Of a DNA stretch of 64,000 nt, positions 37,102-45,989 are shown piece by piece. Source of the DNA: Kumtagia sp044326205 (GTDB lineage Bacteria > Pseudomonadota > Alphaproteobacteria > Rhizobiales > Rhizobiaceae); NCBI RefSeq assembly GCF_044326205.1, contig NZ_JBIRCY010000036.1, positions 14,849-78,848 of the forward strand, in the 5' to 3' direction. The stretch's first letter is position 1, and each line of letters opens with the position of its first letter. The translations under genes were made by a program, and so were the position numbers. The notes under the pieces were generated by a model. That model worked only from the letters and a program-made list of their open reading frames with translations. It made no database searches and was not told the DNA's origin.

Positions 37102-39177
37102 TCAGGCCGCCAGATGGATGTGGATGTTGCCGTAGCCGTCGATCTCGACCCGGTTGCCGGGGTGGACGACCACGGTCGTGCCGGGATCCTCGACGATCGC
37201 CGGGCCGGCGAAGCGCATGCCGGGCTCCAGCTTGGTGCCGTCGTAGATCGCAGCCTTGTGGACGCCTTCCAGCGCGTAATCGACATCTCGGTGGCCCTTG
37301 AGGGCGGCCTCCGCCAAAGCACCCGTCGCCTCGCGCTTGCGCATGGTGAGCTTGCCGACCTCCGCCGAGGCGACGAGGTGAATGCCGACCATCTCGACCG
37401 GCGCTTTGAGCCGGTAGGTATATTCGCGCTCGTAGGTCTCGTGGAACGCCGCCTCGATCTCCGCCAGCCGCGCGTCGGTGATGGCGCCTTCCGCGATCAG
37501 CACCTCGGTCGTGTGCTCCTGGTTCTGGTAGCGGAATTTTCCGTAGCGCAGGAACCGCACCCCGGCCGGGTCGACGCCCTCCGCGGCAAACTGGGCGCGC
37601 GCCTGCTCCTCGCTCTCGGCGAACACCTTTTCGATGCCTTCGGCCGCGCCCTTCTTCAGGTCGGCCAGCCGCGTGACGAAATAATCGCGGCGCAGGTCCG
37701 ACATCATCATGCCCCAGGCCGAGAAGACGGCGGCGCCGGCCGGCACCACGACCTTGCGCACGCCAAGCTCCATACCGAGCGCCACGCCATGCATGGCGCC
37801 GCCGCCGCCGAACACGACCAGCGTGAACTCGCGCGGGTCGTGGCCGCGATTGAGCGACACCAGCTTCAGCGCGTTGACCATGTTGTTGTTGGCGATGCGC
37901 ACGATGCCGCGTGCCGCCTCGTCGGCGGAGACCCCGAGTTTTTCGCCGACCGCCTCGATCGCAGCCTTGGCGGCCTTCATGTCGGCGATAACCTCGCCAC
38001 CGCAGAAGTAGTCGCGGTTGATGCGGCCGAGCCAGAGATTGGCGTCGGTGGTGGTCGCATGAACGCCGCCGCGTCCGTAGGCCGCCGGGCCGGGCATGGC
38101 GCCGGCAGATTGCGGCCCGACATGCAGCTTGCCGAAATCGTCGACCCAGGCGATCGAGCCGCCGCCATTGCCGATCTCGACGAGGTCGACCACCGGCACC
38201 ATGATCGGATAGCCGGCCGAAAAACGGTCGCGCTCGATCCAGTAGTCGGTCTTGATCTTGACCTCACCGTCCTCGATCAGCGAGCATTTTGCCGTCGTCC
38301 CGCCGATGTCGAGGGCGAGCACGTTCTTCTCGCCGATCAGTTTCCCCAGCTCCGCCGCGCCCCAGAAGCCGGAGGCCGGGCCGGACTCGACCATAGTGAT
38401 CGGGATTCTTGAGACCGATTCCAGCGAATCGACGCCGCAGTTCGACTGCATGATGTAGGGGCTCTTCGAAAGCCCCTTCTCCTTGAGTCCCGCATGCAGC
38501 CGCGACAGATAGCGCTCGGCGGCTGGCTGCACATAGGCCGACAGCACCGCCGTGTTGGATCGCTCGTATTCGCGCCATTCGCGGGTGATCTGGTGCGAGG
38601 CGACGGCCGAGACCTCCGGCCACAGGCGCTCGAGTTCGGTCAGCGCAGCCTGCTCGTGGCTGGTGTCGGCATAGGAATGGATGAAGCAGATGGCCACGGC
38701 CTCGACGCCCTCCTTGCGGAAATCCGCGACGATCGCCGGCAGGCCGGAGAGGTCGAGCGGCTTCATCTCGAGGCCCTTGTAGGAGACGCGGCCGGGCAGT
38801 TCGCGGCGGAGATAACGCGGCACGAACGGTTTCGGCTTCTGGTAATGCAGGTTGAAGAAGTCCGGCCGGTTGCCGCGCGCGATCTCCAGCGAATCGCGGA
38901 ATCCCTCGGTGGTGATCAGCCCGACCTTCACGCCCTTGCGCTCGGTCAGTGCGTTGATGACCACCGTCGTGCCGTGAACGAGGAAATCCACCGCCTTCGG
39001 ATCGACGCCCCCCTTCTCCAGAACGTTCAGCACGCCCCGCTCGAAATTTGGCGGCGTGGTATCGGATTTCGCGGTGACGATGCGCTGCTCGCCGGTTGCG
39101 TGGTCGGTCTCGAAGCAGACGAGGTCGGTGAAGGTTCCGCCGACATCGGTGGCGACGCGGATCGTCTTGTCGGCCAT
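37102..39177 (-). CDS. hyuA: Hydantoinase A / N-methylhydantoinase alpha subunit
   Basis: 691 residues of the HyuA/oxoprolinase A family with an ASKHA-type ATPase fold: A-T-D-V-G-G-T-F-T-D (phosphate 1 loop) at the start, L-A-L-D-I-G-G-T-T-A-K mid-protein and V-V-F-G-G-G-G-A-M-H-G later. ATP hydrolysis drives ring opening of a cyclic amide with HyuB. The ATG at 39177, two bases after the GAF gene stop, has GGAG 8 bases upstream; an in-frame TTG at 39183 is less likely. Confidence 0.94.
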   Translation of the reverse strand: MADKTIRVATDVGGTFTDLVCFETDHATGEQRIVTAKSDTTPPNFERGVLNVLEKGGVDPKAVDFLVHGTTVVINALTERKGVKVGLITTEGFRDSLEIARGNRPDFFNLHYQKPKPFVPRYLRRELPGRVSYKGLEMKPLDLSGLPAIVADFRKEGVEAVAICFIHSYADTSHEQAALTELERLWPEVSAVASHQITREWREYERSNTAVLSAYVQPAAERYLSRLHAGLKEKGLSKSPYIMQSNCGVDSLESVSRIPITMVESGPASGFWGAAELGKLIGEKNVLALDIGGTTAKCSLIEDGEVKIKTDYWIERDRFSAGYPIMVPVVDLVEIGNGGGSIAWVDDFGKLHVGPQSAGAMPGPAAYGRGGVHATTTDANLWLGRINRDYFCGGEVIADMKAAKAAIEAVGEKLGVSADEAARGIVRIANNNMVNALKLVSLNRGHDPREFTLVVFGGGGAMHGVALGMELGVRKVVVPAGAAVFSAWGMMMSDLRRDYFVTRLADLKKGAAEGIEKVFAESEEQARAQFAAEGVDPAGVRFLRYGKFRYQNQEHTTEVLIAEGAITDARLAEIEAAFHETYEREYTYRLKAPVEMVGIHLVASAEVGKLTMRKREATGALAEAALKGHRDVDYALEGVHKAAIYDGTKLEPGMRFAGPAIVEDPGTTVVVHPGNRVEIDGYGNIHIHLAA

Positions 39178-39179
39178 CG

Positions 39180-39680
39180 TCAATCTCCCCTGGCGGTCAG
39201 TTCGTTGAGCAGCAGGCAGAGCGCGCCGGGCAGCTTCAGCGCCTCGGCAGCCTCGACCCGTTCGGGCGTGTAGAATCCCGCCACATGCAGGCAGTTGATC
39301 GTGCCCTTGACCTCGCCGGCGACGATGATCGGCACGTTGATGACACTCTCACAGCTCAGGGACTTGATCAGTTCGTGATCGGAGAAGACGGCGGCGATGC
39401 CGTCGATGTCGTTGGCGACGAAGGTTTTTTTGTCGCGGATCACCTGGCGCGACCAGTCGGTCTCGTTGGCGGGTTTTGTGCCGGAGACTGGATAGGCGTC
39501 GGGCATGTTGGAATAGATGCGCTGCGCGACGCCGTTCCTGCCGTCATGGGTCATCACCGTGAACAGTTTTGCCCCGACCGCGTCGCGCGTCAGCGCCCAC
39601 AGCGCGGCGAAAGCCGTCTCGGGGGTCGCGCCTTCAGCCGCGACGGCTTTGGTGAAAGCTGTGTAGTCAGGCACTTGCAT
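39180..39680 (-). CDS. GAF domain protein
   Basis: 166-residue soluble single GAF domain: A-K-L-F-T-V-M-T-H, R-I-Y-S-N-M-P-D-A-Y-P-V-S-G-T-K-P (typical of the HyuA-linked GAF type) and S-V-I-N-V-P-I-I-V-A-G-E-V-K-G-T-I-N. Placed between the ABC ATPase (14-base overlap) and hyuA, it probably senses or holds a small ligand for the pathway. No output domain. Confidence 0.88.
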   Translation of the reverse strand: MQVPDYTAFTKAVAAEGATPETAFAALWALTRDAVGAKLFTVMTHDGRNGVAQRIYSNMPDAYPVSGTKPANETDWSRQVIRDKKTFVANDIDGIAAVFSDHELIKSLSCESVINVPIIVAGEVKGTINCLHVAGFYTPERVEAAEALKLPGALCLLLNELTARGD

Positions 39681-40479
39681 TACTGTTCTCCATGAGCCGG
39701 CCCCGCAGTTCCGCTTCTTCCGCGGTGACGACCGGGACGGCGCCGATCAGCCGGCGCGTGTAGGGATGCTTTGGGTCGGTGAACACGGTCTCGGTCGGCG
39801 ATAGCTCGACCAGCCTGCCCTTCTCGAACACGGCGACGCGGGTCGCGACGTTGCGGACGACCGAGAGGTCGTGGGTGATGAAAACGTAGGTCAGCCCGCG
39901 GCTGCGACGCAGTTCGTTTAGCAGCTTCAGCACCCGCGCCTGCACCAAAACGTCGAGCGCCGAGGTCGGCTCGTCGAGCACAACCAGTTTCGACTGGCAG
40001 GCGAGCGCGCGGGCGATCGCCACGCGCTGCCGCTGTCCGCCGGAGAGCGCGGAGGGCGACCGCGAACGGAAGTCCGCCGGCAGGCCTACCTCCTCCAGCA
40101 ACCGGCCGACGCGGTCCCAGCGCGTGTTCCTTTCGCCGATGCCATGCACGTCGAGTGCCAGGCGCAGCGAGGCACCGACGCTGCGCTTGGGATTGAGCGA
40201 GGAGAGCGGGTTCTGCTGCACGAGCTGTATGGCGCGGCGATGTTTGAGCGCGCGGCGGGCGGGAAGCGGGCTGCCCTCGAACAGGATATCGCCGGCGCTC
40301 TGCGGATAAATGCCGAGGATCATGTTGGCAACGGTGGATTTTCCGGATCCGGACTCGCCGACGATCGCCAGGCACTCGCCCTTTTCGACATCGAAGGAAA
40401 CATCATCGACCGCCCGCACAGCGCGGCCGGCGGTGGTGAAGGTTTTGGAGACGGAGCGGAGGGAGAGGAGGGCGATCAT
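39667..40479 (-). CDS. Peptide-type ABC transporter ATP-binding protein (DppF-like)
   Basis: 270 residues. Walker A G-E-S-G-S-G-K-S-T, Q-loop V-Q-Q-N-P-L-S-S-L-N-P, signature L-S-G-G-Q-R-Q-R-V-A, Walker B L-V-V-L-D-E-P-T-S-A-L-D. The usual C-terminal Cys-containing extension is short. The ATG at 40479 follows GGGAG by about 9 bases; the ATG at 40497 lacks a ribosome site. A palindromic repeat separates it from its partner ATPase gene. Confidence 0.92.
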   Translation of the reverse strand: MIALLSLRSVSKTFTTAGRAVRAVDDVSFDVEKGECLAIVGESGSGKSTVANMILGIYPQSAGDILFEGSPLPARRALKHRRAIQLVQQNPLSSLNPKRSVGASLRLALDVHGIGERNTRWDRVGRLLEEVGLPADFRSRSPSALSGGQRQRVAIARALACQSKLVVLDEPTSALDVLVQARVLKLLNELRRSRGLTYVFITHDLSVVRNVATRVAVFEKGRLVELSPTETVFTDPKHPYTRRLIGAVPVVTAEEAELRGRLMENSNASA

Positions 40480-40520
40480 GCGGGGAGGCTCCCGCATGTC
40501 AGGTTTGGCGTTCTACGTTG

Positions 40521-40674
40521 CCCCCCTCTGTCCTGCCGGACATCTCCCCCACAAGGGGGGAGATTGGCCTTCAGCTTTGTTCTCGCCAATCGCCAGCGTT
40601 GAAGATTGGCGAAATCATCGACGACGGCCAATCTCCCCCCTTGTGGGGGAGATGTCCGGCAGGACAGAGGGGGG
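40521..40674. repeat. RIME-like palindromic repeat
   Basis: Two identical 49-base arms in inverted orientation, 40521-40569 and 40626-40674, separated by 56 bases that hold an inner inverted repeat TCGCCAATC (40583-40591) / GATTGGCGA (40604-40612). Transcribed, it would form a very long hairpin between two ABC ATPase genes of one operon. One arm recurs in polA (63913-63961) with 45 of 49 bases identical. It resembles the intergenic mosaic (RIME/REP) elements of Rhizobiales. Confidence 0.85.
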
Positions 40675-40705
40675 CGCGACAGAGCGCGAAGCTGGACAAA
40701 CGCCA

Positions 40706-41596
40706 TCACCTCGCCACCCCCGGCTCGCCGAAACCCTCATGCACTACGAGCGGCGCGAAATAGCTTTCCGATGCGTCCTCGATCTCCGGAATGCCGCCGC
40801 CGGTGATGCGCGGCACGGCCTGCAAAAGCGCCCGCGTATAGGGATGCCGCGGATCGTCGAACAGCGCGGCGGTAGAGCCCTGCTCGACGATGCGGCCCTT
40901 GTAGATGACATAGACGCGGTCGGCGAATTCGCGCACCACGCCGAGATCGTGCGAAATGAACAGCACCGCCGTGTGATGCCTTTCGGTGAGGTCGCGCATC
41001 AAACGCAGCGTCTGCGCCTGCACGGTCACGTCGAGCGCCGTGCCGGGTTCGTCGGCGATCAGCAGCGACGGCTCGTTGGCGATCGCCATGGCGATCATGA
41101 CGCGCTGGTTCATGCCGCCGGAAAGCTGGAACGGATAGGAATCGAGCACCCGCTCCGGCTCGGTTATCGCCACGTCGTCGAGCGCCGCAATCGCACGCCG
41201 ACGTGCCTCCACCTTCGTGATGTTCGGGCTGCCGCGTGACAGCACTTCATGGAATTGGATGGCGATCGTATAGACCGGGTTCAGCGACGAGGTCGGGTCC
41301 TGAAAAATCATCGACATTTTCGTGCCGCGCAGCGCATGGCGCTCGCGCTCCGAAAGCGTCGCCAGGTCACGACCCTCGAACTCGACAAGGCCGGCGACGC
41401 GGGCGCTGCGCAGCGACTGGATGAGGCCGAGCACGATGCGCGCCGTCACCGACTTGCCGGAGCCGGATTCACCGACCAGCGCGACACGCTCGCCACTGGC
41501 GATGTGCAGCGAGATGCCGTGCAGCACGTCCAGCATGCCAGCATAGGTGCGGAAGCCGAGTTTCAGGTCGCGAATCAAAAGCGTGGGCACGTTCAT
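40706..41596 (-). CDS. Peptide-type ABC transporter ATP-binding protein (DppD-like)
   Basis: 296 residues. Walker A G-E-S-G-S-G-K-S-V-T, signature L-S-G-G-M-N-Q-R-V (Asn where Arg is usual), Walker B L-L-I-A-D-E-P-G-T-A-L-D (Gly where Thr/Ser is usual). The ATG at 41596 overlaps the upstream permease stop by four bases (ATGA). Confidence 0.93.
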   Translation of the reverse strand: MNVPTLLIRDLKLGFRTYAGMLDVLHGISLHIASGERVALVGESGSGKSVTARIVLGLIQSLRSARVAGLVEFEGRDLATLSERERHALRGTKMSMIFQDPTSSLNPVYTIAIQFHEVLSRGSPNITKVEARRRAIAALDDVAITEPERVLDSYPFQLSGGMNQRVMIAMAIANEPSLLIADEPGTALDVTVQAQTLRLMRDLTERHHTAVLFISHDLGVVREFADRVYVIYKGRIVEQGSTAALFDDPRHPYTRALLQAVPRITGGGIPEIEDASESYFAPLVVHEGFGEPGVAR

Positions 41597-42426
41597 TGCT
41601 CGGCCCCCAGAATCTCGCGCAGCGCGTCGCCGATCAGGTTGAAGCCGAACACGGCGACCAGGATGGCAAGGCCGGGGAACACGGTGAGCCACCAGCTATC
41701 CGGCAGATATTTCGCGCCGTCCGCCACCATCGAGCCAAGATCGGGCGTCGGCGGCTGCACGCCGAGGCCGAGGAAGGACAGCGACGAGGCGATCAGGATG
41801 ACGAAGCCGAGGTCGAGCGTCATCTTGGTGAGGATCGAGGGCACGCAATTCGGCAGGATCTCGCGGAACATGACGTGCGCTCTGGATGCGCCGATCACCT
41901 CGGCGGCCAGAACGTAACCTTCCTCCTTTTCGGAGCGCGTGAGATTGTAGACGAGGCGCGTATACCAGGGCCACCACATGGCGGTCACCGCGATCATGCC
42001 GTTGGTCAGCGTCGGCTCCAGCACGCCCATCATCGACATGGCGAGCACCAGCGGCGGGATCGACAGGAACACGTCGGTGATGCGCATCAGCAGGTATTCG
42101 ACCCATCCGCCGAAATAGCCTGCGACGAGGCCGATGGTGACGCCGACCGGCACGGCGATCGCCAGCACCACGACGCCAAGGATCAGCGAGATGCGGTAGG
42201 CGTAGACGATGCGGGTGAACAGGTCGCGGCCGACAAGGTCGGTGCCCATGATGTAGGGCCATTCCGGCGCCTTGTTGAAATTGGCGAAGTCGACGACAGC
42301 GCCGGCGTGCTCCGGGAACGGCGTGATGAAGTCGGCGAAGATCGCCGACAGCACGACGATGGCGACCAGCACCAGGCCGAGCAGCGACAGCGGGTTGCGC
42401 AGCAGGATGGCGAGGGTGCGCTTCAT
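41593..42426 (-). CDS. Peptide-type ABC transporter permease (DppC-like)
   Basis: 277-residue inner-membrane protein; N-terminal helix, M-G-T-D-L-V-G-R-D-L-F-T-R-I motif, EAA loop E-V-I-G-A-S-R-A-H. Stop and start overlap neighbours by four bases on both sides, indicating tight coupling. Confidence 0.93.
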   Translation of the reverse strand: MKRTLAILLRNPLSLLGLVLVAIVVLSAIFADFITPFPEHAGAVVDFANFNKAPEWPYIMGTDLVGRDLFTRIVYAYRISLILGVVVLAIAVPVGVTIGLVAGYFGGWVEYLLMRITDVFLSIPPLVLAMSMMGVLEPTLTNGMIAVTAMWWPWYTRLVYNLTRSEKEEGYVLAAEVIGASRAHVMFREILPNCVPSILTKMTLDLGFVILIASSLSFLGLGVQPPTPDLGSMVADGAKYLPDSWWLTVFPGLAILVAVFGFNLIGDALREILGAEQ

Positions 42427-43448
42427 CCCGCCCTCTGCGAATAGCGGATGCGCGGGTTGATGAAGGCGATCAGCAGGTCGACGATGACGTTGACGATCAG
42501 GAACATCGCCGAGATGATCAGTACCGTGCCGATGATGGCGTTAAGGTCCTTGCGCAGGATCACCGCTACGCCGTAGCGCGACAGGCCCGGCCAGGCGAAC
42601 ACCGCCTCGACCAGGAAGGCGTTGCCGAGCATCGCCGCGAAGTCGAGGCCGATGATGGTGAGCGACGGGATCATCGACGGCCGGAACGCGTATTTGTTGG
42701 CGATCCGCCTGCCGGGAAAACCGTAGGACTGCGCCATCTCGATGTAGGGTTTTTCGTAGGTCTCGACCATGTTGGAACGGACGAGCCTCGCCGCCTGGCC
42801 GATGCCCGACAACGCCAGCGCGAAGGCGGGAAGCACGATGTGCCAGGCTGCATTGCCGAAGGCGCGGAAATTGCCGGCGAGCAGCGTGTCGATCAGCAGA
42901 AAGCCGGTGACCGGCTGGATCGTGATCGTATCCGAGATACGGCCGGCGATCGGGAACAGCGGCAGGAAATAGGCGAAGAGCAGCATCAGGATCACCGCCC
43001 AGACGAAGGCGGGAGCGGAGACGCCGAGCAGCGTGACCAGCCGGATCAGATTGTCGATCCAGCTATCACGGTAGCGCGCCGACAAGATGCCGAGCGGCAG
43101 GCCGATGAGCACCATCATCAAGCCGGAGACAATGACGAGTTCCAGCGTCGCCGGCAGGAATTGCGCGATGTCCGAGGTCACGGGCCGGTTGGTGTAGAGC
43201 GAGGTGCCAAGGTCGCCGCGCGCGAGGTCGGCGACGAAATAGCCGTATTGGGTCACGATCGGCCGGTCGAGATGCAGCCGCTCGCGCAGCGCCGTCACCT
43301 GCTCGGCGGAGGCGTTGGGGCCGAGCGCGATGCGAGCCGGGTCGCCGGGAATGACCCGGGCGATGGCGAAGATCAGCATGGAGACCCCGACCAGCACGAT
43401 CAGGGAGGTTCCCAGCCGCTTCGCGAGGAGGCGGATGACAGGCGGCAT
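42423..43448 (-). CDS. Peptide-type ABC transporter permease (DppB-like)
   Basis: 341-residue inner-membrane protein with the DppB start (L-A-K-R-L-G-T-S-L-I-V-L-V-G-V), R-V-I-P-G-D-P-A-R-I-A-L-G-P-N-A, R-x-R-L-H-L-D-R-P and an EAA-like loop. It follows the binding-protein gene across a 66-base gap containing a strong hairpin. Confidence 0.93.
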   Translation of the reverse strand: MPPVIRLLAKRLGTSLIVLVGVSMLIFAIARVIPGDPARIALGPNASAEQVTALRERLHLDRPIVTQYGYFVADLARGDLGTSLYTNRPVTSDIAQFLPATLELVIVSGLMMVLIGLPLGILSARYRDSWIDNLIRLVTLLGVSAPAFVWAVILMLLFAYFLPLFPIAGRISDTITIQPVTGFLLIDTLLAGNFRAFGNAAWHIVLPAFALALSGIGQAARLVRSNMVETYEKPYIEMAQSYGFPGRRIANKYAFRPSMIPSLTIIGLDFAAMLGNAFLVEAVFAWPGLSRYGVAVILRKDLNAIIGTVLIISAMFLIVNVIVDLLIAFINPRIRYSQRAG

Positions 43449-43477
43449 AACGGTGCTTTCGTCGGCGCGGAAAGAGC

Positions 43478-43501
43478 GGCCGGCGGCAAAAACCGCCGGC
43501 C
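43478..43501 (-). other. Intercistronic hairpin after the binding-protein gene
   Basis: Perfect 9-bp stem GGCCGGCGG (43478-43486) / CCGCCGGCC (43493-43501) with a six-base loop, between the SBP stop (43515) and the permease start (43448). No T-run follows on the minus strand, so it is more likely an mRNA-stabilising or attenuating hairpin that keeps binding-protein levels above permease levels than a full terminator. Confidence 0.6.
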
Positions 43502-43514
43502 CGGACGGATCGGC

Positions 43515-45128
43515 CTACTCGTTCATTTCCATCAGGCGGAAGCTGAAGCCCATTCCGCTCAAGCCAAAAGCCTTGCTCTTGTCGGAAAGAGCCGGCACGG
43601 ACACCCGCTTGCTCGCGGCGAACACCGCGTTCTGGTCCTGCGCGTAGATGGTGGGCGCCAGTTCGCGCAGCCGCTTGCCGGCTTCCGTGTAGGCGGCGGC
43701 GCGTTCCTCGTCCGAGGTCAGGGTGCGGCCCTTGTCCAGCAATTCGTCGACCTTGGCGTCCTTCAGGTATTCCGGCGACTGCCACGTGCCGGCTGCCGAA
43801 GAATGATACATGCCGTGGATCAGCGTGTCGGGATCGCCGGTCACCGCGTTGACGAAGACCTGGCTGATGTTCGGCGTGTTCTCAGGCTTGGTGACCTGCT
43901 CGGAGAACAGCGCCCACGGGATCTTCTTCACTTCCGACTTGATGCCGATCTCGGCGAAATTCGCCTGCATCAGCAGCGCGAACCGCTCTTCCAGCGGCAC
44001 CTCGCCGACCCACGACAGTTCGAGCGTGAAATCCTCGGGCTTGTACTTGCACTCGGCAAGATACTGCTTGGCCTTGTCGAGGTCGCGGACGTAGGCTTCC
44101 GCAGCCGGCAGCGAGCCGAGCATGCCGACCGGCAGCGCGCCGCTGGCGGGGCTGCCCTGCGAGACCGTGTCGGTGATCCCCACCATCTTGATGCCCGAGG
44201 CGTAGTCGAAGGCATAAGTCAGCGCCAGCCGGCAGTTCACGTCGTCCAGTGGCTTCTTGGTGGTGTTCATCTTGATGTAGAAGCCGCCGCCGCCCGATTC
44301 CGTGAGAAGCTGCGCCCCGCCGGCGGCGAGCGCCTTCAGCACTTCCGGCGGCAGCCATTGCGAGGTGATGTCGTGTTCGCCCTGCGAGACCAGCGTGCGC
44401 ACCGTCGCGGCTTCAAGGCCGTAGCGCAGCCGCACCGTGTCGGGCGCCTTGGCGGGAACGCCGAGGAAATAATCGGCATTCTTGGCCATCACCGTCTCTT
44501 CCTGCGGATTGTGTGAGACGACCTTGTATGCGCCGCTGCCTGCGCCATGGGCGGACAGATAGGCTTGCCCCCAGTCTTTCATCTCGCCATCGCCGGCGCC
44601 GAGATTTTCCATGACGAGCTTCTTGTCGACGATCGGCAAGCGCAGCAGGGCGGACACGAAGGGCGAATAGGGGCTGGTCAGCGTGAACTTGACCGTGGCG
44701 GCATCGACGGCCTCCGCCTTCTCGACATTGGCGAGGAGGTAGGACAGGGCCTGGCCGAGAGCCTTCATGCGGTCGAGCGAGAACACCACGTCGTCGGCCG
44801 TGAGCGGGTTGCCGCTCTGGAATTTCACATCCTTGCGCAGCACGAAGCTGTAGGACTTGCCGTCGTCGGAAACCGTCCAGCTTTCGGCGAGGTGGGGCAC
44901 GACGCCTGCCCCGCCCTGCTTCGACAGCACCAGCGTGTCGTAGACGTTGAACATCAGGATGGAGTCCGCATAGTCCGTGGCCTTGGCCGGATCGAGTTCG
45001 CCCACAGCGACCTCGTCGAGGCGGAGCACGGTTTCGGCGGCGGCCGGCGTGGCGGCGACGGTGGCGATCGCGGCGAGCGACGTCGCGGCAAAAAGTGCCG
45101 CCGCGAATGGTTTCAGCGTTGATTTCAT
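43515..45128 (-). CDS. ABC transporter substrate-binding protein, family 5 (peptide type)
   Basis: 537-residue periplasmic binding protein with a Sec signal peptide (A-A-L-F-A-A-T-S-L-A-A-I-A-T-V-A-A-T-P-A-A-A). Family 5 features: F-V-L-R-K-D-V-K-F-Q-S-G-N-P-L-T-A-D-D-V and R-L-A-L-T-Y-A-F-D-Y. Its ATG overlaps the XRE regulator stop (ATGA). It presumably binds the compound later processed by HyuA/HyuB, such as a hydantoin or a pyroglutamyl peptide. Confidence 0.93.
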   Translation of the reverse strand: MKSTLKPFAAALFAATSLAAIATVAATPAAAETVLRLDEVAVGELDPAKATDYADSILMFNVYDTLVLSKQGGAGVVPHLAESWTVSDDGKSYSFVLRKDVKFQSGNPLTADDVVFSLDRMKALGQALSYLLANVEKAEAVDAATVKFTLTSPYSPFVSALLRLPIVDKKLVMENLGAGDGEMKDWGQAYLSAHGAGSGAYKVVSHNPQEETVMAKNADYFLGVPAKAPDTVRLRYGLEAATVRTLVSQGEHDITSQWLPPEVLKALAAGGAQLLTESGGGGFYIKMNTTKKPLDDVNCRLALTYAFDYASGIKMVGITDTVSQGSPASGALPVGMLGSLPAAEAYVRDLDKAKQYLAECKYKPEDFTLELSWVGEVPLEERFALLMQANFAEIGIKSEVKKIPWALFSEQVTKPENTPNISQVFVNAVTGDPDTLIHGMYHSSAAGTWQSPEYLKDAKVDELLDKGRTLTSDEERAAAYTEAGKRLRELAPTIYAQDQNAVFAASKRVSVPALSDKSKAFGLSGMGFSFRLMEMNE

Positions 45129-45814
45129 GACGACTTCCCCTTGTTTATGACGAGTTGTCTTGGTGCGCTTTTCAATCCGCTGTTTCTTCTGACAGCCATG
45201 CTTGTTTCGGCTTTGCCGGTGGGCACGCCTTCCCCGAACACATCCATCGTGCAGGTGTGCAGGACAGTGGTCGGTCCGTCCGTGTGGTTCCAGGTGACGT
45301 GGGTCCTTGTCGACGGGAAATGGATGGAATCGCCGGCCTCGAGGATGGTGCGCTCGCCGTCGATCTCGATGGTCAGCCCGCCGTCGAGGATGAAGAAGAT
45401 CTCCTCGCCCTCGTGCGCCATCGGCTCACTGCGGAAGCCCGGTGGTTCATGGAAGATCACGCTGCGCAACACATTGCCCGGAAACGAGGCCGAGAGGCGT
45501 TCGTAGGTGATGGCATTGGAGCCCAGCGCATAGATTGGCCGCTGGTCGTGACGTGTTACTGGTTTGTCGCCGCTGGGCTGGGTCAGGAACTCGCCGACTG
45601 CCGATTTCAGCACGCGGCAGACATTGATGAGCGACGTGAGCGACGGAACGGTGATGTCGCGCTCGATCTGCGAGATGAAACCGACAGACAGGCCGGCGCC
45701 GTCGGCGACTTCCTTCAGCGTCAGTCCGAGTTCCTGGCGGCGCAGGCGCAAGCGCGTGCCGAGCGAACTAGCGACATCGGTGACGGCGATCTCGGCCTGG
45801 GCCTGGTTGACCAC
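45125..45814 (-). CDS. XRE family regulator with C-terminal cupin domain
   Basis: 229 residues. Helix-turn-helix at residues about 17-72 (L-R-L-R-R-Q-E-L-G-L-T-L-K-E-V-A, G-F-I-S-Q-I-E-R). Cupin at about 145-210 with H-E-G-E-E-I-F-F-I-L-D-G, a ligand-sensing barrel. First gene of the transporter-hydantoinase operon; TTTTAGTAT repeats upstream suggest autoregulation. Confidence 0.93.
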   Translation of the reverse strand: MVNQAQAEIAVTDVASSLGTRLRLRRQELGLTLKEVADGAGLSVGFISQIERDITVPSLTSLINVCRVLKSAVGEFLTQPSGDKPVTRHDQRPIYALGSNAITYERLSASFPGNVLRSVIFHEPPGFRSEPMAHEGEEIFFILDGGLTIEIDGERTILEAGDSIHFPSTRTHVTWNHTDGPTTVLHTCTMDVFGEGVPTGKAETSMAVRRNSGLKSAPRQLVINKGKSS

Positions 45815-45827
45815 ATCCCGCTCCGGA

Positions 45828-45895
45828 TTTTAGTATTTGTAAAAAGTTAGCGCGGCGCGGATTTGCGGTCAATCGAAATTTTAGTATAGCTAAAA
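45828..45895. promoter_or_regulatory. Likely XRE-cupin operator sites
   Basis: Direct repeat TTTTAGTAT at 45828-45836 and 45879-45887, 51 bases apart. The second copy is part of an inverted repeat TTTTAG (45879-45884) / CTAAAA (45890-45895). Both lie 14-81 bases upstream of the regulator start in an AT-rich island. The binding factor is inferred from adjacency. Confidence 0.6.
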
Positions 45896-45989
45896 CTCGA
45901 CATGGACACGCGCTCAACGGCGCGAATCCTTTCACGGTTGCTCAATCGGAACGGGCTAGACCCGTGGTCTGCGCCAAGCAGGGGTCAAT

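Noticed and set aside
40518..40763. Small ORFs inside the palindromic repeat between ABC ATPase genes
   Set aside because: They translate the repeat arms in various frames, lack ribosome sites and have no independent support.
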